A stretch of 5,345 bases of DNA from an uncultured Gemmatimonadota bacterium (GTDB lineage Bacteria; Gemmatimonadota; Gemmatimonadetes; Gemmatimonadales; Gemmatimonadaceae), in contig CAMLHT010000263.1 of NCBI GenBank assembly GCA_946479895.1, positions 1-5,345 of the forward strand. The letters run 5' to 3'. Positions 1 to 5,345 of this stretch are shown here, piece after piece. Under the pieces are notes generated by a model. It saw only the letters and a list, made by a program, of their open reading frames with translations, was not told where the DNA came from and made no database searches. Numbering within the stretch: position 1 is the stretch's first letter; the number at the start of each line of letters is the position of its first letter. The translations under genes and the position numbers were made by a program.

Positions 1-548
1 AGCTCCGGCTTGTCGCCCGGCTGCATGGTCTCATCGACGACGAAGGCCTGGTCGAAGATCAGCGCCAGGTTGGTGAGCTCCGCCGCCTGGACGAACTGCG
101 CGAGCTGCTTGAACTGGTCGGTCTCGGCGGCACCGCCGTCGAGCTGCAACCCACCCGCGAACGCACGCAGCACGTCGTTCGCCGCGCCAAGGGCGGAGTA
201 GCTGTTGTCCCACGGGGCGGCTGCCACGTCGCGGTCGCCGCCCGCCGAATTGTTCGCGTAGGCGATGCGCGGCTGCACGTTATTGAACCGCATGCCGAAG
301 TTGCCGAAGTTGGCGGTGCTCGCGTCGGCGGTGACCTGCATCGCGAGGTACGGATGCAGGTCGGTGCTTCCCAGGTACCACGAGTTGACCGCCGACACGG
401 CGAGGTTCCTCACGTCCTCCGGCGACGCGAGCGCTCGCCCCACATCAGGGCTGTTGGGGTTGGTGACGTCCAGGCTCGGCTTGCACCCCGCAGCCATCAC
501 GAGCGTTGCCGCTCCAGCGAGGCGACCGAGCTTCTTGATGCTCATCAT
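1..548 (-). CDS. SusD/RagB-family outer-membrane lipoprotein, N-terminal 182 codons (runs off the window)
   Basis: SusD-like proteins are lipid-anchored, surface-exposed substrate-binding lids that sit on SusC barrels and hand nutrients to them. The open frame runs unbroken from ATG at 548 to the window edge. The N terminus is a lipoprotein signal: MMSIKKLGRLAGAATLVMAAG followed by Cys22, with lipobox MAAGC. Next comes CKPSLDVTNPNSPD, the short linker motif common in SusD-like proteins of this kind, then helical sequence with Trp and Asn/Tyr-rich stretches (for example FGMRFNNVQPRIAYANN around residues 84-100) consistent with the TPR-like SusD fold. A second ATG directly follows the first (codon 2) and could be the true start. 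A weak GGAG lies 11 bases upstream of the first ATG. It starts 31 bases after the susC-like stop, so co-transcription is likely. The rest of the protein, and any substrate clue, lies outside the window. Family call is firm; substrate unknown. Confidence 0.88.
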   Translation of the reverse strand, partial: MMSIKKLGRLAGAATLVMAAGCKPSLDVTNPNSPDVGRALASPEDVRNLAVSAVNSWYLGSTDLHPYLAMQVTADASTANFGNFGMRFNNVQPRIAYANNSAGGDRDVAAAPWDNSYSALGAANDVLRAFAGGLQLDGGAAETDQFKQLAQFVQAAELTNLALIFDQAFVVDETMQPGDKPE

Positions 549-579
549 GAGATGTATCGCTCCAGAGTCGAAATGGGAG

Positions 580-3500
580 TTAGAAGCCGATCGTGACCTG
601 ACCAGTGATGGTGCGGAACTGCGGGTACCGGAATCCATCGATGCGGAAGTTGAAGTCGTTGCCCGCCGTCACTTCGGGGTCGAAGCCGGAGTAGTGGGTC
701 CACGTCTTCAGGTTGCGGCCGATGAGCGCCAGCTTGATGTTGTTGGCGTACCGGCCGATGCCCGCCCGATCCAGGATCCGCGTCCCGAGGTCATAGCTCA
801 CCGACAGCTCGCGAAGCTTCACGTAGGAGCCGTCCTCGACGAAGTAGTCGCTTCCCACCAGGCCGTTGTACAGCCCCGACGAGTAGAACGGCAGCGCCAC
901 CTTCTGGTCGGCCGCCTTCCCGGCCTGGTCCTCGTCCGCATGGCGGAAGTCCTGGAACATCCACTGCTTCGTGAAGTTGTAGATCTGGCCGCCCTTCTGG
1001 CCGTCGAACAGGGCGTAGATGTTGAAGCCCCGGACCGAGATGTTGTTCGAGAACCCGAAGCTGAAGTCGGGGTTCACGTCCCCGATCTTGAACTGGTCGT
1101 TCCCGTTCGCATCCACGAAGGCGATCGGGCGCTCGGTGGCGAGGCCGCGCGTGGACGCCTTGACGAGGAAGCCCAGCGGATTGACGACGTAATCGCTCGC
1201 GACGGCGGACGCATACGCCGGGTTCTGCTGCAGCTCCTGGAAGCTGCGGACCCAGCGCGTGCCGTACATGATGCCGAGCGACTCGCCTTCCTTGTAGTAG
1301 AAGACGTCCTGGCCCTGGCCGAACTGATTGATGCGGAAGGGCGCGCGGTTCATCTTCAGAATGCGCTGCGTCGTGTGGTCGCCGGTGAGCCCGAACGAAT
1401 AGCTGAAGCCCGGCCGGTCGATGACGCGCGTCTGCAGGGAGAGCTCGGTCGTCTTCGCGCTCACGTCCGCCGCGTTCTGCACCTGCGTGCTGAAGCCGCC
1501 GGACTGGGCGAGCGACAGGGGCACCGACAGGAAGGCGCCGCGAGTCACGCGATCGGCATGCACGACCTCGAGGTCGAACCGGTCGAGGAATGCCGTGTTG
1601 ATGCCGAACTCGTTCTCCGTCTGGATCGCCGGCTTGAGGTTCTTGTTGCCGAGCTGCGACTTGGTGATCTGTCCGGCGCCGATCGAGTACGTCTCGTACT
1701 GGTTCGAGTAGCTGGGACGCAAGCCGGCCGTGCCGCGCGCCGCGCGCAGCTTCAGCTCCTGGACGCCCGGAATGTGGAAGTCCTCGCTCACCCGGTAGGC
1801 ACCGGCGACGCGATAGAAGTTCGCGTAGCGGGCCTCGGGCCCGAACAGCGACGATCCGTCGCGACGAACCTGTGCATCCAGGATGTAGCGATCCTTGATC
1901 GTCAGGTTCTGCGACGCCTGATAGTCGATCGTGCGCGTGGCGATGTAGCCGGAACCGATCGTGATCTGCGTCGGATCGAGCGCCGCGAGGTCGGGCACGG
2001 CCGTCACGTTCAGCTTGTTGCCCGAGGCCGTCGACCCGGTGCTGTCCGTCTTCTCGACGAGGTAGGCCAGGCGGGTCGTGGACAGGATGTTGCCGAAGAA
2101 CAGCTTCGTCGCCGTCGCGTTGACCTGCATGTTCTCGGCAACGCTGTTCAGGTTGCCGATGGAATAGCCGCCGGTGGTCGGCTGGCCATTCTCGCCCAGG
2201 TAGCCGCGGAACTCGTAGCCCGTTTCACGACGGTTCAGTCGATCGGTGCCGTAGCTCCCCTCGAGACGGAGCCACGACGTGGGCCGATAGCGTCCCGAGA
2301 AGGAACCGAGGATACGCTCGCGCCGGTAGGAGTTCTGGTCGTTCGCCCAGTCGTAGAGCGGGTTCGCGCGGGCGTTCGGGGAGGTCACCGAGGGAAGCTT
2401 GGGGAAGTAGGCGATCGAGTCGTTCCCGTTCGGCTGGCGAAGGTCGACGTCGGGCGGCGCCTGCAGAAGCCCGAAGAAACCCGCCGTCCCTTCCGGGTCG
2501 AAGTCGTTCCGGTTGATGCCGTACGTCACGCTCGCCGAGAAATCCATCTTGTCCGAGATGCCCTGATCCACGTTCAGGCGGGCGTTCTGCCGGAACTGTC
2601 CATGGATGAAGGGAAGCACACCCTGGTTGTGGTCGTTCGTGAACGACGAGTTGAAGTTCGTGTTCCCGCGCCGGAGCCCCATCTGCACGTTGGTGCTGTA
2701 GAAGCTGCCGTTCGTCAGCCATTCCTGGAGCTGGTTCCGGAATGCGCCCGGGCCCGTGGACGGGTAGGGAATGTCCGCGTACTGATGCGTGGGGTCGGCG
2801 ATCACGCGCTGCCCCTTGGCATTGAGGTAGATCGACCCGTCCGGATTCGTCTGGTAGACGTGCGACGTGTTGAGCGGGACGAAGTGCGCGATGCCGGACT
2901 GGCCGTACTCGCTGCGGACCTGCATGTCGAGCTTGTTGTCCTCGAGCGTGCGGCCGCGCTTGGTGGTGATGTTCACGACGCCGTTGGCGGCATCGGAACC
3001 GTAGAACGACGCCGCGGCTGCGCCCTTGAGGACTTCGATCGACTCGATGTCGTTGGCATCGATGTCGGCGATCGAGTACTTCGTGATCACGCCATCGATG
3101 ATGACGAGCGGCTTGCTCGTGCCGATGCCGAGGCTCGTCGACCCGCGGAGGCGGATCGTCGGCGTGGCGCCCGGGTTACCCGTGCCGAGGGCGATCTTGG
3201 CCCCGGAGACCTTGCCCGCCAGCGCCGCGACCGGTGACGTCGCCGGCACCTGCTTGAGCTGATCCTCCGACACCTTCGCCACCGAGAAGGGCAGCACCGC
3301 AGCGGACGTCGCATTCGCCACGCCGGTGACGACCACCTCGTTCAGCCGGAACGGGTCGGTCTTCAGGGTGAAGTTCTCGGTCAGCGTGCCGGCGCGAAGC
3401 GTGATCGTGCGGTTCTCTCTCGTGTACCCGATCGAGCGTGCGGCGAGCGTCGTCGTCTGCCCGGTCACTCGACTGGCGGGGACGGTGATGGAATACGCGC

Positions 3501-3690
3501 CTGTCGCGTTGGTGTAGGTGCCGAGGTTCAACGCCGGCAGGAACACGTTGGCATTCGCCAACGCGCTTCCACTCTCGGTCGTGACTCGACCCGTGATCAA
3601 CGCCGCACCCTGCGCGGCCGCCGTGCTGCCCGCAGTGGCGAGCAGGAGGGCGACAGTGGCGAGGCTTCGAACGCCTGCAACTCTCTTCAT
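580..3690 (-). CDS. SusC/RagA-family TonB-linked outer-membrane receptor, full length
   Basis: This is a 1036-residue outer-membrane importer that works with the SusD-like lipoprotein downstream and draws energy from TonB-ExbBD. Residues 1-27 form a signal peptide (KRVAGVR, hydrophobic core ATVALLLATAG, cleavage near AAAQ). Residues 31-113 are a carboxypeptidase-D regulatory-like domain (ITGRVTTESGSALANANVF). LNEVVVTG at 117-123 is the Ton-box-like strand. The plug spans about 125-245 with family hallmarks: PTIRLRGSTSLG, PLVIIDGV, DANDIESIEVLKGAAAASFYG and ANGVVNITTKRG. The remainder is a beta-barrel with DYFVEDGSYVKLRELSVSYDL near the end and a terminal Phe (QVTIGF), the usual outer-membrane assembly signal. 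The frame stays open to a GTG at 3720, but ATG at 3690 is preferred because AGGA lies six bases before it and the signal peptide then begins normally. Length is typical and no frameshift is seen. There is no cysteine pair or other substrate-specific clue, so the cargo is unknown. Confidence 0.95.
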   Translation of the reverse strand: MKRVAGVRSLATVALLLATAGSTAAAQGAALITGRVTTESGSALANANVFLPALNLGTYTNATGAYSITVPASRVTGQTTTLAARSIGYTRENRTITLRAGTLTENFTLKTDPFRLNEVVVTGVANATSAAVLPFSVAKVSEDQLKQVPATSPVAALAGKVSGAKIALGTGNPGATPTIRLRGSTSLGIGTSKPLVIIDGVITKYSIADIDANDIESIEVLKGAAAASFYGSDAANGVVNITTKRGRTLEDNKLDMQVRSEYGQSGIAHFVPLNTSHVYQTNPDGSIYLNAKGQRVIADPTHQYADIPYPSTGPGAFRNQLQEWLTNGSFYSTNVQMGLRRGNTNFNSSFTNDHNQGVLPFIHGQFRQNARLNVDQGISDKMDFSASVTYGINRNDFDPEGTAGFFGLLQAPPDVDLRQPNGNDSIAYFPKLPSVTSPNARANPLYDWANDQNSYRRERILGSFSGRYRPTSWLRLEGSYGTDRLNRRETGYEFRGYLGENGQPTTGGYSIGNLNSVAENMQVNATATKLFFGNILSTTRLAYLVEKTDSTGSTASGNKLNVTAVPDLAALDPTQITIGSGYIATRTIDYQASQNLTIKDRYILDAQVRRDGSSLFGPEARYANFYRVAGAYRVSEDFHIPGVQELKLRAARGTAGLRPSYSNQYETYSIGAGQITKSQLGNKNLKPAIQTENEFGINTAFLDRFDLEVVHADRVTRGAFLSVPLSLAQSGGFSTQVQNAADVSAKTTELSLQTRVIDRPGFSYSFGLTGDHTTQRILKMNRAPFRINQFGQGQDVFYYKEGESLGIMYGTRWVRSFQELQQNPAYASAVASDYVVNPLGFLVKASTRGLATERPIAFVDANGNDQFKIGDVNPDFSFGFSNNISVRGFNIYALFDGQKGGQIYNFTKQWMFQDFRHADEDQAGKAADQKVALPFYSSGLYNGLVGSDYFVEDGSYVKLRELSVSYDLGTRILDRAGIGRYANNIKLALIGRNLKTWTHYSGFDPEVTAGNDFNFRIDGFRYPQFRTITGQVTIGF

Positions 3691-3696
3691 GGTGGG

Positions 3697-3700
3697 TCCT
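3697..3700 (-). promoter_or_regulatory. Ribosome binding site of the susC-like gene
   Basis: On the minus strand AGGA is followed by six bases and then ATG at 3690. This is the best Shine-Dalgarno match near any start here, and it decides for the ATG at 3690 over the GTG at 3720, which would overlap this site. Confidence 0.6.
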
Positions 3701-3791
3701 GGTGTGGGGTCCGCGAGCACTAACGACGCCGTCGAGCAGCCGGCGGCAATGAGGCGACTGCCCTGCGATGACAGGGGAATCGCAACAGGAT

Positions 3792-3820
3792 GGACCGGGG
3801 AGGAAACCCTTTCCCGGTCC
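3792..3820. repeat. Inverted repeat GGACCGGG / CCCGGTCC in the susC leader
   Basis: Arms at 3792-3799 and 3813-3820 are perfect 8-bp complements around a 13-base loop. The centre of the structure is about 115 bases upstream of the susC-like start codon. On the minus-strand RNA the stem is followed by ATCCTGTTGCG, which is not a real U-tract, so an intrinsic terminator is possible but weak. A leader hairpin or a protein-binding dyad is equally plausible. Confidence 0.5.
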
Positions 3821-3933
3821 GGGATGTCTATCGAAACGAGCGCTGAAGGCGCTGACGAATACGACGGAGTGCGGCGGAGGAGCTACAGGCCGGATCGCGG
3901 GGAAGGAAGACGTTCACCCCGTTCGGCCGGGCT

Positions 3934-3962
3934 ATTCTGCGTGCCGGTCCCCGCTTGCGCAA
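3934..3962 (-). promoter_or_regulatory. Weak sigma70-like promoter candidate for the susC-susD operon
   Basis: On the minus strand TTGCGC (3957-3962, 3 of 6 to consensus) is separated by 17 bases from CAGAAT (3934-3939, 4 of 6). Transcription would start near 3927, giving a leader of about 235 bases that carries the inverted repeat. The -35 element lies inside a 10-bp palindrome. Matches are poor and chance is a serious alternative. Confidence 0.25.
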
Positions 3963-3963
3963 G
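3954..3963. repeat. 10-bp perfect palindrome CTTGCGCAAG
   Basis: The sequence is its own reverse complement and overlaps the -35 element of the promoter candidate. Such a dyad could be an operator half-site pair, but no matching regulator gene is in the window and a second copy was not seen. One palindrome of this length in the window could be chance. Confidence 0.3.
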
Positions 3964-4031
3964 ATGGGACCTGCGGGAGCATTGTGGCGGAGGACCCGGG
4001 TTCGGACCGGCGCGTCACTTTCGGCGGCTCG

Positions 4032-4880
4032 TCAACTGTATGGCCCCTCAATGGACGTCGCCGCGCGCGAGCCCACCCCGTCCGGCTCGCGCCGCGGCGC
4101 GGTCCGACGCGGTGGACCGGAGGGCCGACTCCAGATCGCGATGACTCCGCAGCGGTCCATGTCCCGCGGACCGGCGAATTCGGGCGGGATCGACGCGCTG
4201 CCGGAATACACCTCGATCCCCTCGACACTCTGCAGGTCCACGATGTCGACGTCGAACTCCCCGGCCGACGCCGGCGAGCCATCGATGAACACCAGCGGCG
4301 CGCAGGTCGCGCCACGCAGGCGTATGGAGCGCCCCTGGTTGCGGATCGGGCCAACCTTCACCCCGGGAATCTCCCGCAGCATGTCCGACAGGAAGGTGCT
4401 GTTCGCGCGGTCGATCCGTTCGCGGGTGACGTAGTAGCCGAGATTCGTCTTGCTGCGCGCACGAAAGCCGGCCAGCCGGGAGTCGGAGGCAGTGCGCGGG
4501 GCCGTGACCTCCACGCCCTCGACCTGCGCCGCCGTCGGTGTGAGGATGATGTCGACGGTGCTCTCCTGGCCATTCCCCAGCCGCAGCTGCGTCGAGTGCT
4601 CCTCGTATCCCAGCCGCCGTGCGAGCAGCGTTGCTGGCCCTGGCAGCAGCCCGGTGAGGCGGAAGGCGCCAGCCGCGTCGCTCCGCACCCGTACGGCCGC
4701 GCCCCGGACTCCCACCTCGACGCCAGGGATCGGAGCGCCCGTTGAATCGTGCACGCGTCCCACCACGGACGCGCCGCGCTCCTGCCCGCGGACGGAACGG
4801 CGCACCGGATCCAGCATGAGAAGCAGCCCACCGAGCAGGAGCAGGCGCATGGCGTCGCGGCACCCGGAGGGTCGGATCAT
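4032..4880 (-). CDS. Secreted carboxypeptidase-regulatory-like + TonB plug domain protein lacking a beta-barrel
   Basis: The ORF has 282 codons from the ATG at 4880; a second ATG at 4850 gives 272 residues and puts MRLLLLGGLLLML, the signal-peptide core, at the very N terminus. Residues about 38-113 form a carboxypeptidase-D regulatory-like domain (SVVGRVHDSTGAPIPGVEV, GAFRLTGLLPG, RRLGYEEH). VEGVEVTAP (120-128) resembles a Ton box. Residues 130-252 match a TonB-receptor plug: LSDMLREIPGVKV, IRLRGATCAPLVFIDG, VEGIEVYSG, ending CGVIAIWSR. A basic, Pro-rich tail of about 30 residues follows and the protein stops where a barrel would begin. Cys193 and Cys244 flank the plug core and could form a disulfide. 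Such plug-only proteins are known, uncharacterised members of the TonB-receptor plug family, often seen in Gemmatimonadota. Neither start has a good ribosome site (GAGG is one base from the first ATG). It could assist or decoy TonB, but its function is unknown. Confidence 0.85.
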   Translation of the reverse strand: MIRPSGCRDAMRLLLLGGLLLMLDPVRRSVRGQERGASVVGRVHDSTGAPIPGVEVGVRGAAVRVRSDAAGAFRLTGLLPGPATLLARRLGYEEHSTQLRLGNGQESTVDIILTPTAAQVEGVEVTAPRTASDSRLAGFRARSKTNLGYYVTRERIDRANSTFLSDMLREIPGVKVGPIRNQGRSIRLRGATCAPLVFIDGSPASAGEFDVDIVDLQSVEGIEVYSGSASIPPEFAGPRDMDRCGVIAIWSRPSGPPRRTAPRREPDGVGSRAATSIEGPYS

Positions 4881-4885
4881 GCCTC

Positions 4886-4914
4886 ATTAGGCACCGCGGC
4901 GATCGGCGCGTCAA
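4886..4914 (-). promoter_or_regulatory. Sigma70-like promoter before the plug-protein gene
   Basis: On the minus strand TTGACG (4909-4914, 5 of 6) is followed by a 17-base spacer and CCTAAT (4886-4891, 4 of 6). It lies just past the ATP synthase terminator, as expected for a new transcript. The -10 ends only five bases before the ATG at 4880, so the message would begin at or just inside that codon: either a leaderless mRNA, or translation from ATG 4850 with a leader of about 30 bases. Confidence 0.5.
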
Positions 4915-4947
4915 GAGCGGGCAGCGGTTCGAAGGCGATGAATGCAA

Positions 4948-4982
4948 CGAGGGTCCGGCAGCCATCGGCCGCCGGACCCTCG
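4948..4982 (-). terminator. Intrinsic terminator of the ATP synthase operon
   Basis: CGAGGGTCCGGC (4948-4959) pairs perfectly with GCCGGACCCTCG (4971-4982), a 12-bp GC-rich stem around an 11-base loop that can itself pair three bases further (GCC/GGC). On the minus strand the stem is followed by TTGCATTCAT, a modest T-rich tail. It starts 24 bases after the atpC stop. The stem is strong; the tail is imperfect, as is common in high-GC genomes. Confidence 0.8.
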
Positions 4983-5006
4983 CCCGAACGTGTGCTGCTC
5001 GCGTCG

Positions 5007-5258
5007 TCAGGCCGCCGACGCCTTCTCCGTCACCACCCGCACGACATCATCCACCACCTGGAGGAACCCGCCCTCCACGTGGAAACGCTGGCCGCTCCCG
5101 CTGGCACCGAGCCGAAGCTCGCCGGTGCCGAGCAGCGTGAGCAGCGGCGCGTGGCCGGTGAGGATGCCGACTTCGCCGTCGAACGCCGGCGCGACCACCG
5201 ACTCCGCCGTGCCCTCGTAGAGCACCGCTTCCGGCGAGATCACCGAGACGGTCAGCAC
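5007..5258 (-). CDS. atpC: F1F0 ATP synthase epsilon subunit, short form
   Basis: Epsilon is part of the central stalk of the F1 motor on the cytoplasmic face of the membrane and couples gamma rotation to the c-ring. The 83 residues match the N-terminal beta-sandwich domain of the family: LTVSVISPEAVLYEG, ESVVAPAFDGEVGILTGHAP with the conserved GE-GIL-GHAP signature, LGTGELRLG, and FHVEGGFLQVVDDVVRVV. It ends TEKASAA right after the sandwich, so the two-helix C-terminal domain of the usual 130-140-residue protein, which can brake ATP hydrolysis, is missing. The start is GTG, two bases after the atpD stop, with AGGG six bases upstream inside atpD, indicating translational coupling. The terminator 24 bases downstream leaves no room for a frameshifted remainder, so the short form looks genuine. 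Confidence 0.95.
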   Translation of the reverse strand: MLTVSVISPEAVLYEGTAESVVAPAFDGEVGILTGHAPLLTLLGTGELRLGASGSGQRFHVEGGFLQVVDDVVRVVTEKASAA

Positions 5259-5260
5259 GA

Positions 5261-5345
5261 TCAGCCCTGCAGCTTCTTGGCGTTCGCAGCGACATCGTCG
5301 ATGCCACCCGCCATGAAGAAGGCCTGCTCCGGCAGGTTGTCGAAC
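5261..5345 (-). CDS. atpD: F1F0 ATP synthase beta subunit, C-terminal 27 codons (partial)
   Basis: The beta subunit carries the catalytic nucleotide sites of F1. Only its last residues are here, FDNLPEQAFFMAGGIDDV followed by AANAKKLQG and TGA at 5261-5263. The LPEQAF-M-GGID pattern with a KKL tail is the characteristic beta C terminus, and the position directly upstream of atpC confirms it. The catalytic P-loop and most of the protein lie beyond the right edge. Confidence 0.95.
   Translation of the reverse strand, partial: FDNLPEQAFFMAGGIDDVAANAKKLQG

Larger units (their letters stand above)
3691..4031. other. 341-base intergenic/leader region before the susC-like gene
   Basis: No credible gene was found on either strand. 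Plus-strand open frames crossing it run on into the antisense of flanking genes and show no domain, signal peptide or ribosome site. It must hold whatever controls susC expression unless the gene is read through from the plug-protein gene; no clear terminator (stem plus U-run) separates the two. Visible structure: an 8-bp inverted repeat (3792-3820), a 10-bp palindrome (3954-3963), and small 5-bp stems at 3727-3745, 3761-3776 and 3839-3853 that could be chance in DNA this GC-rich. GGACC/GGTCC occurs eight times. Confidence 0.7.

Noticed and set aside
265..3237. 990-codon plus-strand open frame as a real gene
   Set aside because: It is antisense to a clear SusC receptor, its product is a low-complexity Arg/Val/Glu-rich sequence with no domain, and its openness is explained by avoidance of TTA, CTA and TCA codons in the sense gene.
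3792..3820. Inverted repeat as a definite intrinsic terminator of the plug gene
   Set aside because: No U-rich tail follows on the minus strand, and it lies more than 200 bases past the plug-gene stop, so it is kept only as an inverted repeat.
3518..4745. Plus-strand open frames spanning the intergenic gap (3518-4144 and 3768-4745)
   Set aside because: Both extend into antisense of the flanking genes, carry Arg/Pro-rich sequence without recognisable domains, and lack a ribosome site.
4032..4880. Plug protein as a pseudogene of a truncated TonB receptor
   Set aside because: No barrel-like sequence follows in any minus-strand frame before susC, the domains present are intact, it has its own promoter candidate, and short plug-only proteins are a known class.
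4983..5006. Frameshifted C-terminal domain of atpC after its stop
   Set aside because: Only 24 bases separate the stop from a strong terminator hairpin, too little for the missing two-helix domain.
1..5345. CRISPR array, tRNA/rRNA genes, insertion sequences or phage genes
   Set aside because: No regularly spaced repeats, tRNA-like cloverleaf, transposase motifs or terminal repeats with target duplications were seen on either strand.

Overview
The window is high-GC DNA in which every supported gene lies on the minus strand. Read 5'->3' on that strand, the order is the end of atpD, atpC, a plug-only TonB-receptor-like protein, a full-length SusC/RagA-type TonB-dependent outer-membrane receptor, and the first 182 codons of a SusD/RagB-type lipoprotein that runs off position 1. 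SusC/SusD pairs point to the Bacteroidota or one of the few other phyla that use them. Together with the high GC content, the short free-standing carboxypeptidase-regulatory-plus-plug protein and a very short F1 epsilon subunit, this best fits Gemmatimonadota. The phylum call is inference from gene content, not a search result.

Right end (4948-5345): the last 27 codons of the F1 ATPase beta subunit, then, two bases later, a GTG-started 83-codon epsilon subunit. A strong 12-bp hairpin 24 bases past the atpC stop closes the ATP synthase transcript.

Middle (4032-4914): a good sigma70-like promoter candidate sits directly before a 282-codon ORF. It encodes a secreted protein with a carboxypeptidase-D regulatory-like domain and a TonB plug domain but no beta-barrel. 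Its promoter is so close to the first ATG that translation is either leaderless or starts 10 codons later.

Gap (3691-4031): 341 bases without a credible gene, holding the presumed leader and promoter of the susC-like gene. It contains an 8-bp inverted repeat, a 10-bp palindrome overlapping a weak promoter candidate, and repeated GGACCGG words.

Left half (1-3690): the susC-like receptor and the susD-like lipoprotein, separated by 31 bases and presumably one transcript. Together they would form an outer-membrane importer: SusD caps the SusC barrel and TonB powers opening. No glycosidase, peptidase or sigma/anti-sigma gene is visible, so the substrate cannot be named. The region is mostly conventional. 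The most interesting items are the barrel-less plug protein, the truncated epsilon subunit and the structured susC leader.
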